A DNA stretch of 55,523 nt from JBKCHH01 sp046302855 (GTDB lineage Bacteria; Pseudomonadota; Alphaproteobacteria; Rickettsiales; UBA8987), in contig JBKCHH010000059.1 in the NCBI GenBank assembly GCA_046302855.1, positions 1 through 55,523 of the forward strand. Reading direction: 5' to 3'. The notes under the pieces were generated by a model that saw only the letters and a list, made by a program, of their open reading frames with translations, was not told the DNA's origin and ran no database searches. Of the stretch, positions 17,100-26,193 are shown piece after piece (positions within the stretch are counted from its first letter, which is position 1; every line of letters begins with the position of its first letter). Made by a program: the position numbers and the translations under genes.

Positions 17100-17423
17100 T
17101 TAAGATGTTGGGCAAGTAGCATCATAGTTTGCTATTCCAGCAAAACTTACTATGGTTTTTATCAAAGGTACAAAACCAAATACTATAAATACACCAAGGG
17201 CTACTATTAAAACTGTTGGCCAATCTAACTTGCCTATAAAGGCCCTTGCCCCTAAAAATACTATCCCAATAGTAGCTATTGCCTTTGCTATATTACCACT
17301 AACAACATTTGCTACCGCACAAGCTAATTTTTCTACTCCACCAAAATCCGCCGCATAAATATGGGTTGGATATATAGCCAAAAAAATAACTGCTACAAAA
17401 AATATATATAGGTTTTTATTCAT
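17100..17423 (-). CDS. VirB2/TrbC-family pilin-like protein
   Basis: This 107-residue protein is the first of three VirB2-like genes on the minus strand. After an N-terminal signal sequence ending near YAADF it has LACAVANVVSGNIAKAIATIG, then GARAFIGKLDWPTVLIV and a second membrane helix ending in FGFVPL, with a Cys near the C-terminus. It is closely related to the next gene, so they are tandem duplicates. Several VirB2 paralogues are characteristic of Rickettsiales T4SS. The rest of the secretion apparatus is not here, except virB11 at 4.2 kb. Confidence 0.85.
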   Translation of the reverse strand: MNKNLYIFFVAVIFLAIYPTHIYAADFGGVEKLACAVANVVSGNIAKAIATIGIVFLGARAFIGKLDWPTVLIVALGVFIVFGFVPLIKTIVSFAGIANYDATCPTS

Positions 17424-17489
17424 AAATTATTAACTTGTTTACTATTTTATAACTATACTATTAAACTTTTATTATAAATACAGTTTTTT

Positions 17490-18131
17490 ATGAATTGGTT
17501 AAGAGATGTTTTATATAATCTGTTAAGGATGTTTCTTTATGTGGCTTTAAGGATAATATATCGCATTGAATATGTTGGTTTTGAAAAATTGCCCAAAAAT
17601 GGCCCTGCCTTAATTGTTGCTAACCACCTTTCCTATATGGATTCGCAGGCTATTTTAGCTAGAATTTCTAGGCCCATTTCTTTTATAGTTTATAAAAAAA
17701 TATTCTACATACCGCTTATTTACCCTTTGATGAAACTAAGTCGCTCCATTCCTATCGAAGCCCACAAAAAAGATGTCACAATGGCTATTAATCAAGTAGA
17801 TAGACTGTTAACTGAGGGGCATTTGGTATGTATCTTCCCAGAAGGGACAATGTCTTACACGGGCAATATGAAAAGGTTTAAGTTAGGCGTTGAGTGGATT
17901 TTAGAAAAAAATCCAGTTCCTGTTTACCCAATTGCTATTCAAGGTTTTTGGGGTTCTATGTGGAGCAGAAAGTATCAAGGCAAATGGTATCGCTGGTTAC
18001 CAAAGGATTTTAGACGGAGCATAGTTTTAAGAATGGGCAGACCCATAAAGCCAGAGCTTGCCAAAATTAACCATCTGCAACAGGTATTGATGGAGCTAAA
18101 GGATGATGAGCAGTATATTAGATGGGTGTAA
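17490..18131 (+). CDS. plsC: 1-acyl-sn-glycerol-3-phosphate acyltransferase
   Basis: This 213-residue membrane-associated acyltransferase makes phosphatidic acid from lysophosphatidic acid. The HX4D catalytic motif is NHLSYMD (His46, Asp51). The glycerol-phosphate-binding motif is FPEGTMS (116-122). The N-terminus is hydrophobic with basic residues, as usual for membrane association. It is divergent from the pilin genes (66 bp) and convergent with trpB (2 bp). Confidence 0.92.
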   Translation: MNWLRDVLYNLLRMFLYVALRIIYRIEYVGFEKLPKNGPALIVANHLSYMDSQAILARISRPISFIVYKKIFYIPLIYPLMKLSRSIPIEAHKKDVTMAINQVDRLLTEGHLVCIFPEGTMSYTGNMKRFKLGVEWILEKNPVPVYPIAIQGFWGSMWSRKYQGKWYRWLPKDFRRSIVLRMGRPIKPELAKINHLQQVLMELKDDEQYIRWV

Positions 18132-18133
18132 TG

Positions 18134-19324
18134 CTATAATTTAAAGTAGTCTTTAATCGTATTAATATCCTTATCTCCCCTGCCACAAATATTTACAATA
18201 ATCACCTCATCTTTTTTCATTTTAGGGGCAACTTTAATAACATGAGCAAGGGCGTGGGCTGGTTCAAGGGCGGGGATAATTCCTTCTAGCTTGGCACATA
18301 GTTCTAGGGCATTTAACGCCTCTGTATCAGTAGCAGAAACATAAGAAATTAACCCTTGATCCTTTAAAAAAGCATGTTCTGGCCCAATACCTGGGTAATC
18401 AAGCCCTGCAGAAATAGAGTGAGTTTTACTTATCTGTCCCTCGCTGTTCTGCATAAGATAGGTTTTGTTGCCATGCAACACGCCAACCGAACCCTTTAAT
18501 AAAGAGGCTGAATGCTCGCTAGAATCAATACCCTTACCCCCTGCCTCTACCCCAATTTTTTTAACCTTTTTATCCTTTAAAAAGGCAGAAAATAACCCAA
18601 GAGCATTAGACCCACCGCCAACACAGGCAACTAGCAAGTTTGGCAATTTGCCCTCTTGCTTTATAATTTGTTTTTTTGCCTCGATACCAATTACGCTTTG
18701 AAAATCCCTCACCATCATAGGGTATGGGTGTGGGCCTGCAACTGTGCCAATTAAATAGTAGGTATCATCCACATTGCTTACCCAGTCTTTTATCGCCTCA
18801 TTCATTGCATCTTTTAAGGTGGCGGAGCCAGATTCTACGGGAACTACAGTGGCACCTAGCAACTTCATGCGGAAAACATTTAGGCTTTGCCTTTCCACAT
18901 CCTTTGCCCCCATGTAGATTACGCATTTCTTTTTAAACAGAGCGCAAACAGTAGCAGTTGCAACCCCATGTTGCCCAGCACCAGTTTCCGCAATAATTCT
19001 GCTCTTTCCCATCCTATCAGCCAGAATTATTTGACCAATACAGTGGTTAATCTTATGAGCACCGGTGTGATTTAATTCATCCCGCTTAAAATAAATTTTT
19101 GCACCGCACAAATATTCACTTAAATTCTTGGCGAAATAAAGAGGGCTTGGCCTGCCAGTATAGTGTTTGTTAAGTTTAGCAATCTGCTTCCAAAAATCTT
19201 TTGATTTTGTGGCCTTTTTATAGGCAGTTTCTAACTCTATTAGTAATGGCATTAGAGTTTCTGCTACATATCTGCCACCAAAGGCACCAAAATGCCCATT
19301 TGAATTTGGATAATTATACTTCAT
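18134..19324 (-). CDS. trpB: Tryptophan synthase beta subunit
   Basis: This 396-residue PLP enzyme condenses indole with serine. GAHKINHC carries the PLP lysine (Lys91) and the catalytic Glu113 sits in AETGAGQHG. The CVGGGSNA phosphate loop and the GRGDKD ending are present. It is the TrpB1 type by length. Its usual partner trpA and the rest of the trp operon are absent from the window. It instead overlaps the end of pgi by 11 bp, so it appears to form a pgi-trpB transcription unit. Confidence 0.95.
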   Translation of the reverse strand: MKYNYPNSNGHFGAFGGRYVAETLMPLLIELETAYKKATKSKDFWKQIAKLNKHYTGRPSPLYFAKNLSEYLCGAKIYFKRDELNHTGAHKINHCIGQIILADRMGKSRIIAETGAGQHGVATATVCALFKKKCVIYMGAKDVERQSLNVFRMKLLGATVVPVESGSATLKDAMNEAIKDWVSNVDDTYYLIGTVAGPHPYPMMVRDFQSVIGIEAKKQIIKQEGKLPNLLVACVGGGSNALGLFSAFLKDKKVKKIGVEAGGKGIDSSEHSASLLKGSVGVLHGNKTYLMQNSEGQISKTHSISAGLDYPGIGPEHAFLKDQGLISYVSATDTEALNALELCAKLEGIIPALEPAHALAHVIKVAPKMKKDEVIIVNICGRGDKDINTIKDYFKL

Positions 19325-20555
19325 ACAGATTTTTTATGGCGTATTTTTTTATCAACTCGACACCCGGTTGATTGAATGGATTAAGATTTAAATAATAGCA
19401 ACTGCTAATAGTATTTAAAAAATAATAGGCAAATAGACCTCCAATAGTTTTTTCATCTAAGGTTTTAAGCTCTATATATTTTACCCTTTGTTTTTTATCC
19501 ACAAGGGCTGAAATTGTGCCCTTTAGATGGGCCTGCAAAACTTGGGCTAAATTCTTATTATTCAAAAAATCTGATTTTTTTACCTTACCTATTGATAGAT
19601 TTTGCCCAAAGTTTTTTACACCAATTATTTCTATTAGCTTATTTTTTTGCCCATCTAGATAAAGCTGTAATTGACTATGCTGATCTGCTGTTCCGATTGC
19701 GGGATAAGGCATAATACCAAAGCCATCCTTACCAATAGATTCCCCCCATATTTGGCACAAAACAAGGTTAAAGTCTTTTAAACCGGTAATATAGGGCATA
19801 AAAACATAAGCATTTATTTCATCAATAGAATTAAGCGTTGCCAAAATTGCTTTGTGGATTTGTGAATTTGGCAGGGAGAAATTTTTAATAGTTTCATCTG
19901 CACCAGCTAAAATCTTTTCTACATCAAAACCCATAAAGCCACTTGGCACAAGCCCCACTAGTGAGAAAAAAGAAAATCTGCCACCAATTTCACTTTCATG
20001 CACAAAAATATTTTCTTTTTTGTGATTTTTTTCGGCAATTTCTCTTAAGCTATTTTGCCCCTCCCCCACTATAAAATAGCAGTTATTTTTGAAGAATATT
20101 TTATCTTTTAGGTAAGTTTTTAGGGCGTAATAAAGGCTAATGGTTTCAGAAGTTTCACCAGACTTACTAATAAACAAAAAACAGGTATCTTCATCTATAG
20201 AAGAAAATTTTTGGTTTATTTCTATAGGGTCTAAATAGTCTATAAACTCTACCCTTTTTTCGAGATCTTTATTGCCAAAATAACTTTCTAAACCAAGCAT
20301 TGCTTTTCCTGCCAGAACACTCCCACCCATTCCAAAAACATATAGGCTAGTAAAGTTTTTTCTTAAATTATAGGCGATTTTTATGGCAGTGTTTAGATTC
20401 TTTTCATCCCTTATAACGCCAAGTGATCTTATTTTTTTCCCTTCATTGGTATTTTCTATTTCATCTAAAATTCTTTTCTTTATTTCTAGATACTTCTTCT
20501 CTGTAGCTTGTTTTGGATTTATATTATGGGTGGTAATGGTAAATAACTCTGGCAT
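19314..20555 (-). CDS. pgi: Glucose-6-phosphate isomerase (short form)
   Basis: This 413-residue SIS-fold isomerase interconverts glucose-6-phosphate and fructose-6-phosphate. It shows FGMGGSVLAGKAMLGL near residue 73, the sugar-phosphate loop SKSGETSET, the signature EIGGRFSFFSLVGLVP, GTADQHSQLQLYLDG, and the C-terminal NPFNQPGVELIKKYA with the catalytic lysine. It is shorter than the roughly 550-residue E. coli enzyme but within the range of the compact bacterial form. Its gene overlaps trpB by 11 bp. Confidence 0.93.
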   Translation of the reverse strand: MPELFTITTHNINPKQATEKKYLEIKKRILDEIENTNEGKKIRSLGVIRDEKNLNTAIKIAYNLRKNFTSLYVFGMGGSVLAGKAMLGLESYFGNKDLEKRVEFIDYLDPIEINQKFSSIDEDTCFLFISKSGETSETISLYYALKTYLKDKIFFKNNCYFIVGEGQNSLREIAEKNHKKENIFVHESEIGGRFSFFSLVGLVPSGFMGFDVEKILAGADETIKNFSLPNSQIHKAILATLNSIDEINAYVFMPYITGLKDFNLVLCQIWGESIGKDGFGIMPYPAIGTADQHSQLQLYLDGQKNKLIEIIGVKNFGQNLSIGKVKKSDFLNNKNLAQVLQAHLKGTISALVDKKQRVKYIELKTLDEKTIGGLFAYYFLNTISSCYYLNLNPFNQPGVELIKKYAIKNLYEV

Positions 20556-20579
20556 AATTTTTAGTATATTTAATTTGAA

Positions 20580-21482
20580 ATGAAAAAAACAGTAAAAAAT
20601 ATTTTGGTGTTTGGAAAAAATGGGCAGTTAGCCAAGTCTTTAGCTAAAATTTCTAACCAACACAAAGAATTTAGCTTAACCTTTATTGATAGCAAAAAGG
20701 TAGATTTTTCTAAGCCAGATAATGTTATTGGTTTTTTAAGAACAATAAAAGAACCGCACTTCGCCATCATAAATACTTCCGCCTATACTAAGGTTGATTT
20801 GGCAGAAAAAGAAAATGATTTGTGCCACCTTATAAACACCACCACTCCCACCATTATAGCTAAATGGGCAAAAGAAAATGGCGTTATTTTTATTAGCTAT
20901 TCTACTGATTATGTTTTTGATGGCAAGGGAAGTGAACCCTACCAAGAAAACAACACCAAAAACCTTCATCCACTTGGCTTTTATGGATTGAGCAAATTAG
21001 AAATGGAGCGGGAAATTAGCAAAATTGATGGTAGCTATCTAATTTTTCGCACCTCTTGGCTTTATAGTGTGGATGGGGTTAACTTTCCAAATACCATGCT
21101 ACGATTATTTAAAGAAAAAGAAATTATAAGGGTAGTGGATGATCAATATGGCTCCCCCACTAATTCCCTAGATGTTGCCAGTGCCACGCTAGAGGTGCTA
21201 AAAAAAGGGGCAAAGATAAAGGGAATATATAATTTAGTAAATGCGGGCTATACTAGCTGGTATAGTTTTGCCCTATTCATTTTAGATGGTTATAAGAAAA
21301 ATAATCTTTTAGTTAGGGAGATAATCCCCCAAATAATCCCAATTTCATCTGCAGAATATCCAACCCTTGCTAAAAGACCGCTTAATTCAAGGCTAAATTG
21401 CTCTAAAATAGAACAAGATTATGGGATAGTGTTAAGAACTTGGCAGAGGGCTTTTGATGATTTTTTAGGCAAAAAAACTTAA
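20580..21482 (+). CDS. rfbD: dTDP-4-dehydrorhamnose reductase-like (RmlD/RfbD)
   Basis: This 300-residue extended short-chain reductase has an N-terminal FGKNGQLAKSL NAD(P)-binding loop, YSTDYVFDGKG, the catalytic YGLSK (Tyr135, Lys139) and FRTSWLYS. RmlD makes dTDP-L-rhamnose for surface polysaccharide. The other rml/rfb genes are not adjacent. It is divergent from pgi by 24 bp and its end overlaps the convergent tatA by 4 bp. Confidence 0.88.
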   Translation: MKKTVKNILVFGKNGQLAKSLAKISNQHKEFSLTFIDSKKVDFSKPDNVIGFLRTIKEPHFAIINTSAYTKVDLAEKENDLCHLINTTTPTIIAKWAKENGVIFISYSTDYVFDGKGSEPYQENNTKNLHPLGFYGLSKLEMEREISKIDGSYLIFRTSWLYSVDGVNFPNTMLRLFKEKEIIRVVDDQYGSPTNSLDVASATLEVLKKGAKIKGIYNLVNAGYTSWYSFALFILDGYKKNNLLVREIIPQIIPISSAEYPTLAKRPLNSRLNCSKIEQDYGIVLRTWQRAFDDFLGKKT

Positions 21483-21736
21483 GCCTTAGTTTTCCCCTTC
21501 TTTTTAGAAGGGGCTTTTGAAGCTACCTTTATATGTTCAATTTTTTTTACTTCTTCTTGGTTTTTTTGATATTCTTCTTCCTGTTTGCTTAAAACTGTAT
21601 CCTCTGTATTTAAACTTTTACGAAAGTTGCGAATTCCCACCCCTAAATCTCCCATAACTTTTGGTAGCTTGCCCGCCCCAAAAAGCACCAGAATTAACAC
21701 CAAAATCAACAGAATTTCAAAAGGACCAAATGACAT
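21479..21736 (-). CDS. tatA: Sec-independent translocase subunit TatA
   Basis: This 85-residue protein has one N-terminal membrane helix (FEILLILVLILVLF), the FGAGKLPKVMGDLGVGIRNF amphipathic helix, and a charged cytosolic tail. It forms the protein-conducting part of the Tat pathway. tatB and tatC are not adjacent. A candidate Tat substrate, PhoX, is encoded at 46.2-47.9 kb. Confidence 0.93.
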   Translation of the reverse strand: MSFGPFEILLILVLILVLFGAGKLPKVMGDLGVGIRNFRKSLNTEDTVLSKQEEEYQKNQEEVKKIEHIKVASKAPSKKKGKTKA

Positions 21737-21756
21737 AAACTATACCTCTTACAGCC

Positions 21757-21784
21757 TCTATAATTAAACTATTGCTATTATCAA
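21757..21784 (-). promoter_or_regulatory. Possible tatA promoter
   Basis: On the minus strand TTGATA (21779-21784) and TATAGA (21757-21762) are separated by 16 bp, about 20 bases before the tatA ATG. Confidence 0.45.
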
Positions 21785-21796
21785 TATTATATTGCT

Positions 21797-21939
21797 AAGA
21801 CCTCTGCATAATTCGCTTATATGAAATTTTTATGCTTTTGCCTCGAAGCGGAAAACCGGAGTTTACTAATTGTAAATGAGGATTTGAGCATCGAAGCAAA
21901 TGCTTAAAAATCCATAGAAGTAGAATTAGGCAAGGTCTT
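21797..21939 (+). repeat. Palindromic repeat family 1, copy B (143 bp)
   Basis: It starts AAGACCTCTGCATAATTCGC and ends AGAATTAGGCAAGGTCTT. The ends are imperfect inverted repeats with shared TTTTTATG-like cores. It shares GTAAATGAGGATTTGAGCAT with copy C. Its last base falls in the stop codon of the CobS-like gene. Confidence 0.88.
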
Positions 21940-22868
21940 TATTCTAGTTCCCTATTAAAAGCCCTCTGATAAAACTCTTTTATCAGATTTAAATCATTGG
22001 CATCGCACTTGTTTAAAAAGGCGAATTTTAGGGCTAGGTTTAAATCACCAAAAATTACCAAATTTTCGCACCAAGAAATCATGGTTCTGGGGGAAACTAA
22101 CACCGCCAAATCACCATTTTTAAAAGCATTGCGTGTAAGGGAAGCAAAGCCCACCATTTTAGTTAATTCCGCACTATATTTCTGCATTTTCGGAATTTTT
22201 AGTAGAAGCATTTTAATTTCCTTTTCAACTGGAATATAGTCTTGGTGAATTATTATATTCCACCTATCCAGCTGACCTTGGTTTACCATATTAGTGCCGT
22301 GATACAAACCAGTTTCATCCCCAAGCCCTATAGTATTAGCAGTGGCAAAAAGGCGAAAATTTGGGTGGGGTTCAATAATTCTATTTTCTTCAGATAGGGT
22401 AAGTTTACCTTCACTTTCTAGAACCCTTTGTAGCACAAACATCACTTCAGGCCTGCCTGCATCATATTCATCAAAAATTAGTGCCACGCCCTTTTCCATA
22501 GCCCAAGGTAAAATACCCTGCTTAAATTCAGTTATTTGCTTGCCATCTTTTAAAGAAATTACATCCCGCCCAATTAAATCAATTCTACCTATATGACCAT
22601 CTAAATTCACCCTTACGCATGGCCAAGCAAGCCTATTTGCAATCTGTTCAATGTGGGAAGATTTTCCACTGCCGTGCAAACCATATACCAACACTCTTTT
22701 ATTAAAGGCAAAGCCAGCCAGCAGGGCTTTAGTAATTTCAGCATCGAAAAAGTAAGAGTCATCTTTTTTAGGAATGTAGCTTTGCAGATTACTTTCTATT
22801 TTTGGTGGCGAAAAGCTAATATCAAAATCAAGCCCAAAAATTTCTTTTATGCTATTTTTATTAAACAT
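21939..22868 (-). CDS. CobS-like AAA+ ATPase
   Basis: This 309-residue MoxR-clade AAA+ ATPase closely resembles the CobS subunit of aerobic cobaltochelatase. Walker A is GLHGSGKSS (63-71), followed by the CobS-like WPCVRVNLDGHIGRIDL. Walker B is ALIFDEYD (129-136), followed by AGRPEVMFVLQRVLE. CobS needs CobT and CobN to insert cobalt into the corrin ring. Neither gene, nor any cobalamin gene, is adjacent. Many alphaproteobacteria without B12 synthesis keep a CobS/CobT-like pair of unknown role, and this may be one of those. The stop codon is shared with the end of a family-1 repeat, so whatever lay downstream may have been lost. Confidence 0.88.
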   Translation of the reverse strand: MFNKNSIKEIFGLDFDISFSPPKIESNLQSYIPKKDDSYFFDAEITKALLAGFAFNKRVLVYGLHGSGKSSHIEQIANRLAWPCVRVNLDGHIGRIDLIGRDVISLKDGKQITEFKQGILPWAMEKGVALIFDEYDAGRPEVMFVLQRVLESEGKLTLSEENRIIEPHPNFRLFATANTIGLGDETGLYHGTNMVNQGQLDRWNIIIHQDYIPVEKEIKMLLLKIPKMQKYSAELTKMVGFASLTRNAFKNGDLAVLVSPRTMISWCENLVIFGDLNLALKFAFLNKCDANDLNLIKEFYQRAFNRELE

Positions 22869-22980
22869 CTTGATTAAAATGCTCTTGTATTTTTGTTTAA
22901 GAGTGTTAATAACCAGCCCTCTTTTAAAGTCCAGAAGTCTTTGATAATTTTCAAGGTATGCTTCAAATTATGACTTTATG

Positions 22981-23057
22981 GGGGACGTAGTTCAATTGGT
23001 TAGAACGCTGCCCTGTCACGGCAGAGGTTGCGGGTTCGAGCCCCGTCGTCCCCGCCA
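22981..23057 (+). tRNA. tRNA-Asp (anticodon GTC)
   Basis: It is a 77-base cloverleaf: acceptor GGGGACG pairs with CGTCCCC, the anticodon arm CTGCCCTGTCACGGCAG has GTC, the T arm GCGGGTTCGAGCCCCGT is standard, and CCA is encoded. It is a queuosine (GUN) type tRNA. Confidence 0.97.
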
Positions 23058-23094
23058 TGTTTCCTATATACTAGAAAACTCTAGATTATGGCTT

Positions 23095-26000
23095 CTATAC
23101 TTTTAAAACCTCATCAATTTGTTTCATAAGCTTATCTGTTTCAAAAAGAGCTAATATAATTTTTTGGTAATGGGTGATGTCGTCATAGGTTAGAGTTCTA
23201 GTTTTGCGGTCTTTTAGCCATTTTTGGGCTGGTTGATAACCGCCAATATAAAAGTTCCAAGCTATCTCTGGCACATTGTTGAAATATTGGGTTTTGTTTA
23301 TGTAAACCTTGCCATCTTTATATTCTGGCTTTTCAATTTTGTTATCACCATCAACATCATAACTGCAAATTGGTTTTGCAAGCAATGGGCTTTCAAGTAA
23401 ATGAAGTTCACGAATTTGTTTGCCAAGTGCAACCAATTGCCAGAAGGTTGCTTTTTCTGGATATGGAATGCGAGGAAAATCTATTTTTAAAAACTCTTTA
23501 TATTTTTCCCTATATGCAGGGCTGTGCAGAACGGCATAGATATAATCTAGCAAGTCGAGAGGGCTGAAAGAGGTTTTACCATCTGCTTTTATATCTTCGT
23601 GGTCTGGCACGAAGGGCAAGCCAAGCTTCTGCGATATTTCTTTAACTATTTTAGGGTTAAGGTTTGGTTCTCGATTATTTTCAAGACCATCTTGATATAA
23701 ATAAAGAGGACAAAATATTGAGCCAGTTGTTCTTTCTGCACATTTTACTTCTGAAAAATATCTTGATATAAAAAAATGGTCAGCTGCATCAGATTTGTTA
23801 CTCCTGCCAAATAACAAACAATAATTTGGATTATATGCTGAATGTTTTGCAATATTATACCTAGAGCGATAAGACTTTGGAATTTTCAAATTATCGGATT
23901 TAATATCATTAATTGATTTTAAAAATAGCATCCATCTAGTATCAAAGGGCTTTTGTGTGTATTTTGATATTAGTTTCTCTGAAATAGAAATCTCAGATAT
24001 ATTAAATATTTTATTTTTTAATTCCTCACTAGACAAATCAGTTAGATTTTCTTCATCGCCTGTTTGAACTCCAGTGCTATTTAAATTAAACAGTTTATTT
24101 AATATTACACCGTTATCATAAGCTCCGCTTAGTTTATAATTTTGTGGGTTAAATAAATAGTATGGCTTTTGGTATTCAACTTTTTTGAACTCAATATTAT
24201 TTAATGATTTTTCCCATAATAGATTGTATTTGTCTTCCCTTTTGCCCCAAAAATCTGCGTGATTAACTTCTGCTAATTTAGATTTCTTTTGACTGGTTTT
24301 TATAGCTATTATAATTGCTACGCCCTGCTCAATATCAAATACATTTTGGTCTATACTACCATCTAGGGAAATTTCTTTTTTCTTTGAGTTGCCGTGTAGG
24401 TCTATAATATAAATGTGGTCAAAAGTATTTAACAAGTGCCATCTCATACCCCTAAAAGTAGGGTTATCTATATAACCGTGATTAGTAATGTAAGCTAGGA
24501 TACCTTCGCCATTTTTATTTACATAATGTTCGCCATATCTAATAAATTTTACATAATCATCATGAAGCCAATGTTTTCGCTCCCCAAAATGTTCGCCATC
24601 AACATATTTATATTCTTCAATTAAGTTTACTATCCATTCACCCATGTTTGAGGAAACTCCTGAATAAGGTGGGTTGCCAAAGGCTACCATTACTGGCATA
24701 TCTTTTTTAACTAGGTTTGCCTCTTGTGCCTCTTTTGAAAGCCAGTTTACAAATAGCGTGCCTGTATCTGGGTGGGCTTCCTCTAAACTATTGGTTAGGT
24801 AAACACTAAGGCGTTTAGGGTTGCTGATATTTTTTGGTTTATAGCCAAGTTGTTCAAGCAATAAGTCTATTTTTAAATGGCACATAGCATAGCTTGCCAT
24901 TAAAATTTCAAACCCGTGCAGGCGTGGCAATAGATGTTCTTCAACATAACTGCTCCACATACCTTTTTGGTTTTCAAACTTGGCTTTGTATATCTGCTTT
25001 ACAACCTCTGCAATAAAAGTGCCTGTACCTGTTGCAACATCTAGCAGTTGCACTTTATGAACTTCAATTTCTTTCTGGGCTTTACCTGTTTTTGTTCTTT
25101 TATCAAAAGCCTGTTCATCAACTTTTATTTTTACTTTTTCAGTTGTTGCTAAACCATCTGGCAGATTAAAATATTTTTTCAAACAGTCATCAATTGCCCT
25201 TATGATAAAATTTACCACTGGTTCTGGAGTATACCACACACCTCGTGACTTTCTAAGTTTAGGGTCATATTCAGCTAGAAAGCTTTCATAAAAGTGAACT
25301 ATAGGGTCATTCCTGCCATCTTTCTTGCCGAAATCTTGCAATATATCGCCAATGTTGGTTGCACGATAAACTTCGCACAGGGCATCTACAATCCACACAA
25401 CCCTATCATCTAGTTGCGCACCAGAGATATAATCAAAAAGCTGGCGCAAAAACGGATTGCTTTTTGGTATCAGTTCCCTTGCTTCCTGCCTTGAGAATGT
25501 TTCTAGCGTGGTATCATGCAATCTAGCTGTGAACATTCCATAAGTTACAGTTTGGGCGTATATATCGGCAAATTGTTCTTTTGAAAGGTCGTGTATTAAT
25601 ATTTTTTTGAAGGCCTCATACTGGTCATGCAATGTGTTGTTTTCATAGTTTTCGCTAAGGGCTTTAGCAAAAACATCTTTCATTAGTATTGCTTTTTTAG
25701 CCATCATGCTAGCCAAAGCTTTGGCAGATTTTATAGTTTGCCCCGTATATTCAAGGAAGTTAATTAGCAACGCTTCTGCCTGTGCAAAATTTTCTGGCAG
25801 TGGTTTTAGCTGATTGCCAGATATTTCTGCTATTTTAACTTCGGCAACCTTTTGCCCTTTTACGAAAAATCTAAAATCAAAATAATCAGTTAAAATAAGG
25901 TTATCTAAGCTTTGGGTATAGCGTTTTAGTTGGTCTGTTTTTTCATGTTCATTAAGGTTTTGCCCTATATCTTTGGCTTCAATATAGCCAATATCTATAT

Positions 26001-26193
26001 CTGTTTTATGCTTGGTTTTGGTTATAATATAATCTGGTGCGCCACATTTTTGGCGTTTAGGTTCATTAGTTGCCTTGATATTTTCTGCAAGGCTTTCAAT
26101 ATAGGCTTTAAACAAAGGGCGGTATGTATGCTCGGTTGCATTACCCTGCTTAAAAGTATTACTAAGTTTGGTTATGTATTCTTGCGTGTTCAT
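23095..26193 (-). CDS. Single-chain type ISP/IIG restriction-modification enzyme
   Basis: This 1032-residue protein combines nuclease, methyltransferase and target recognition. The N-terminal PD-(D/E)XK-like nuclease is suggested by GAPDYII followed by GYIEAKDIG (within about residues 45-75). A helical coupler follows. The N6-adenine methyltransferase has motif I DVATGTGTF (about 383-391) and motif IV FGNPPYSG (about 505-512). The C-terminal half should recognise the target. The start overlaps the stop of the HEPN gene (TAATG), so the two are probably translated together. Such enzymes act alone, without hsdS, in defence against foreign DNA. The recognition site cannot be predicted. Confidence 0.9.
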   Translation of the reverse strand: MNTQEYITKLSNTFKQGNATEHTYRPLFKAYIESLAENIKATNEPKRQKCGAPDYIITKTKHKTDIDIGYIEAKDIGQNLNEHEKTDQLKRYTQSLDNLILTDYFDFRFFVKGQKVAEVKIAEISGNQLKPLPENFAQAEALLINFLEYTGQTIKSAKALASMMAKKAILMKDVFAKALSENYENNTLHDQYEAFKKILIHDLSKEQFADIYAQTVTYGMFTARLHDTTLETFSRQEARELIPKSNPFLRQLFDYISGAQLDDRVVWIVDALCEVYRATNIGDILQDFGKKDGRNDPIVHFYESFLAEYDPKLRKSRGVWYTPEPVVNFIIRAIDDCLKKYFNLPDGLATTEKVKIKVDEQAFDKRTKTGKAQKEIEVHKVQLLDVATGTGTFIAEVVKQIYKAKFENQKGMWSSYVEEHLLPRLHGFEILMASYAMCHLKIDLLLEQLGYKPKNISNPKRLSVYLTNSLEEAHPDTGTLFVNWLSKEAQEANLVKKDMPVMVAFGNPPYSGVSSNMGEWIVNLIEEYKYVDGEHFGERKHWLHDDYVKFIRYGEHYVNKNGEGILAYITNHGYIDNPTFRGMRWHLLNTFDHIYIIDLHGNSKKKEISLDGSIDQNVFDIEQGVAIIIAIKTSQKKSKLAEVNHADFWGKREDKYNLLWEKSLNNIEFKKVEYQKPYYLFNPQNYKLSGAYDNGVILNKLFNLNSTGVQTGDEENLTDLSSEELKNKIFNISEISISEKLISKYTQKPFDTRWMLFLKSINDIKSDNLKIPKSYRSRYNIAKHSAYNPNYCLLFGRSNKSDAADHFFISRYFSEVKCAERTTGSIFCPLYLYQDGLENNREPNLNPKIVKEISQKLGLPFVPDHEDIKADGKTSFSPLDLLDYIYAVLHSPAYREKYKEFLKIDFPRIPYPEKATFWQLVALGKQIRELHLLESPLLAKPICSYDVDGDNKIEKPEYKDGKVYINKTQYFNNVPEIAWNFYIGGYQPAQKWLKDRKTRTLTYDDITHYQKIILALFETDKLMKQIDEVLKV

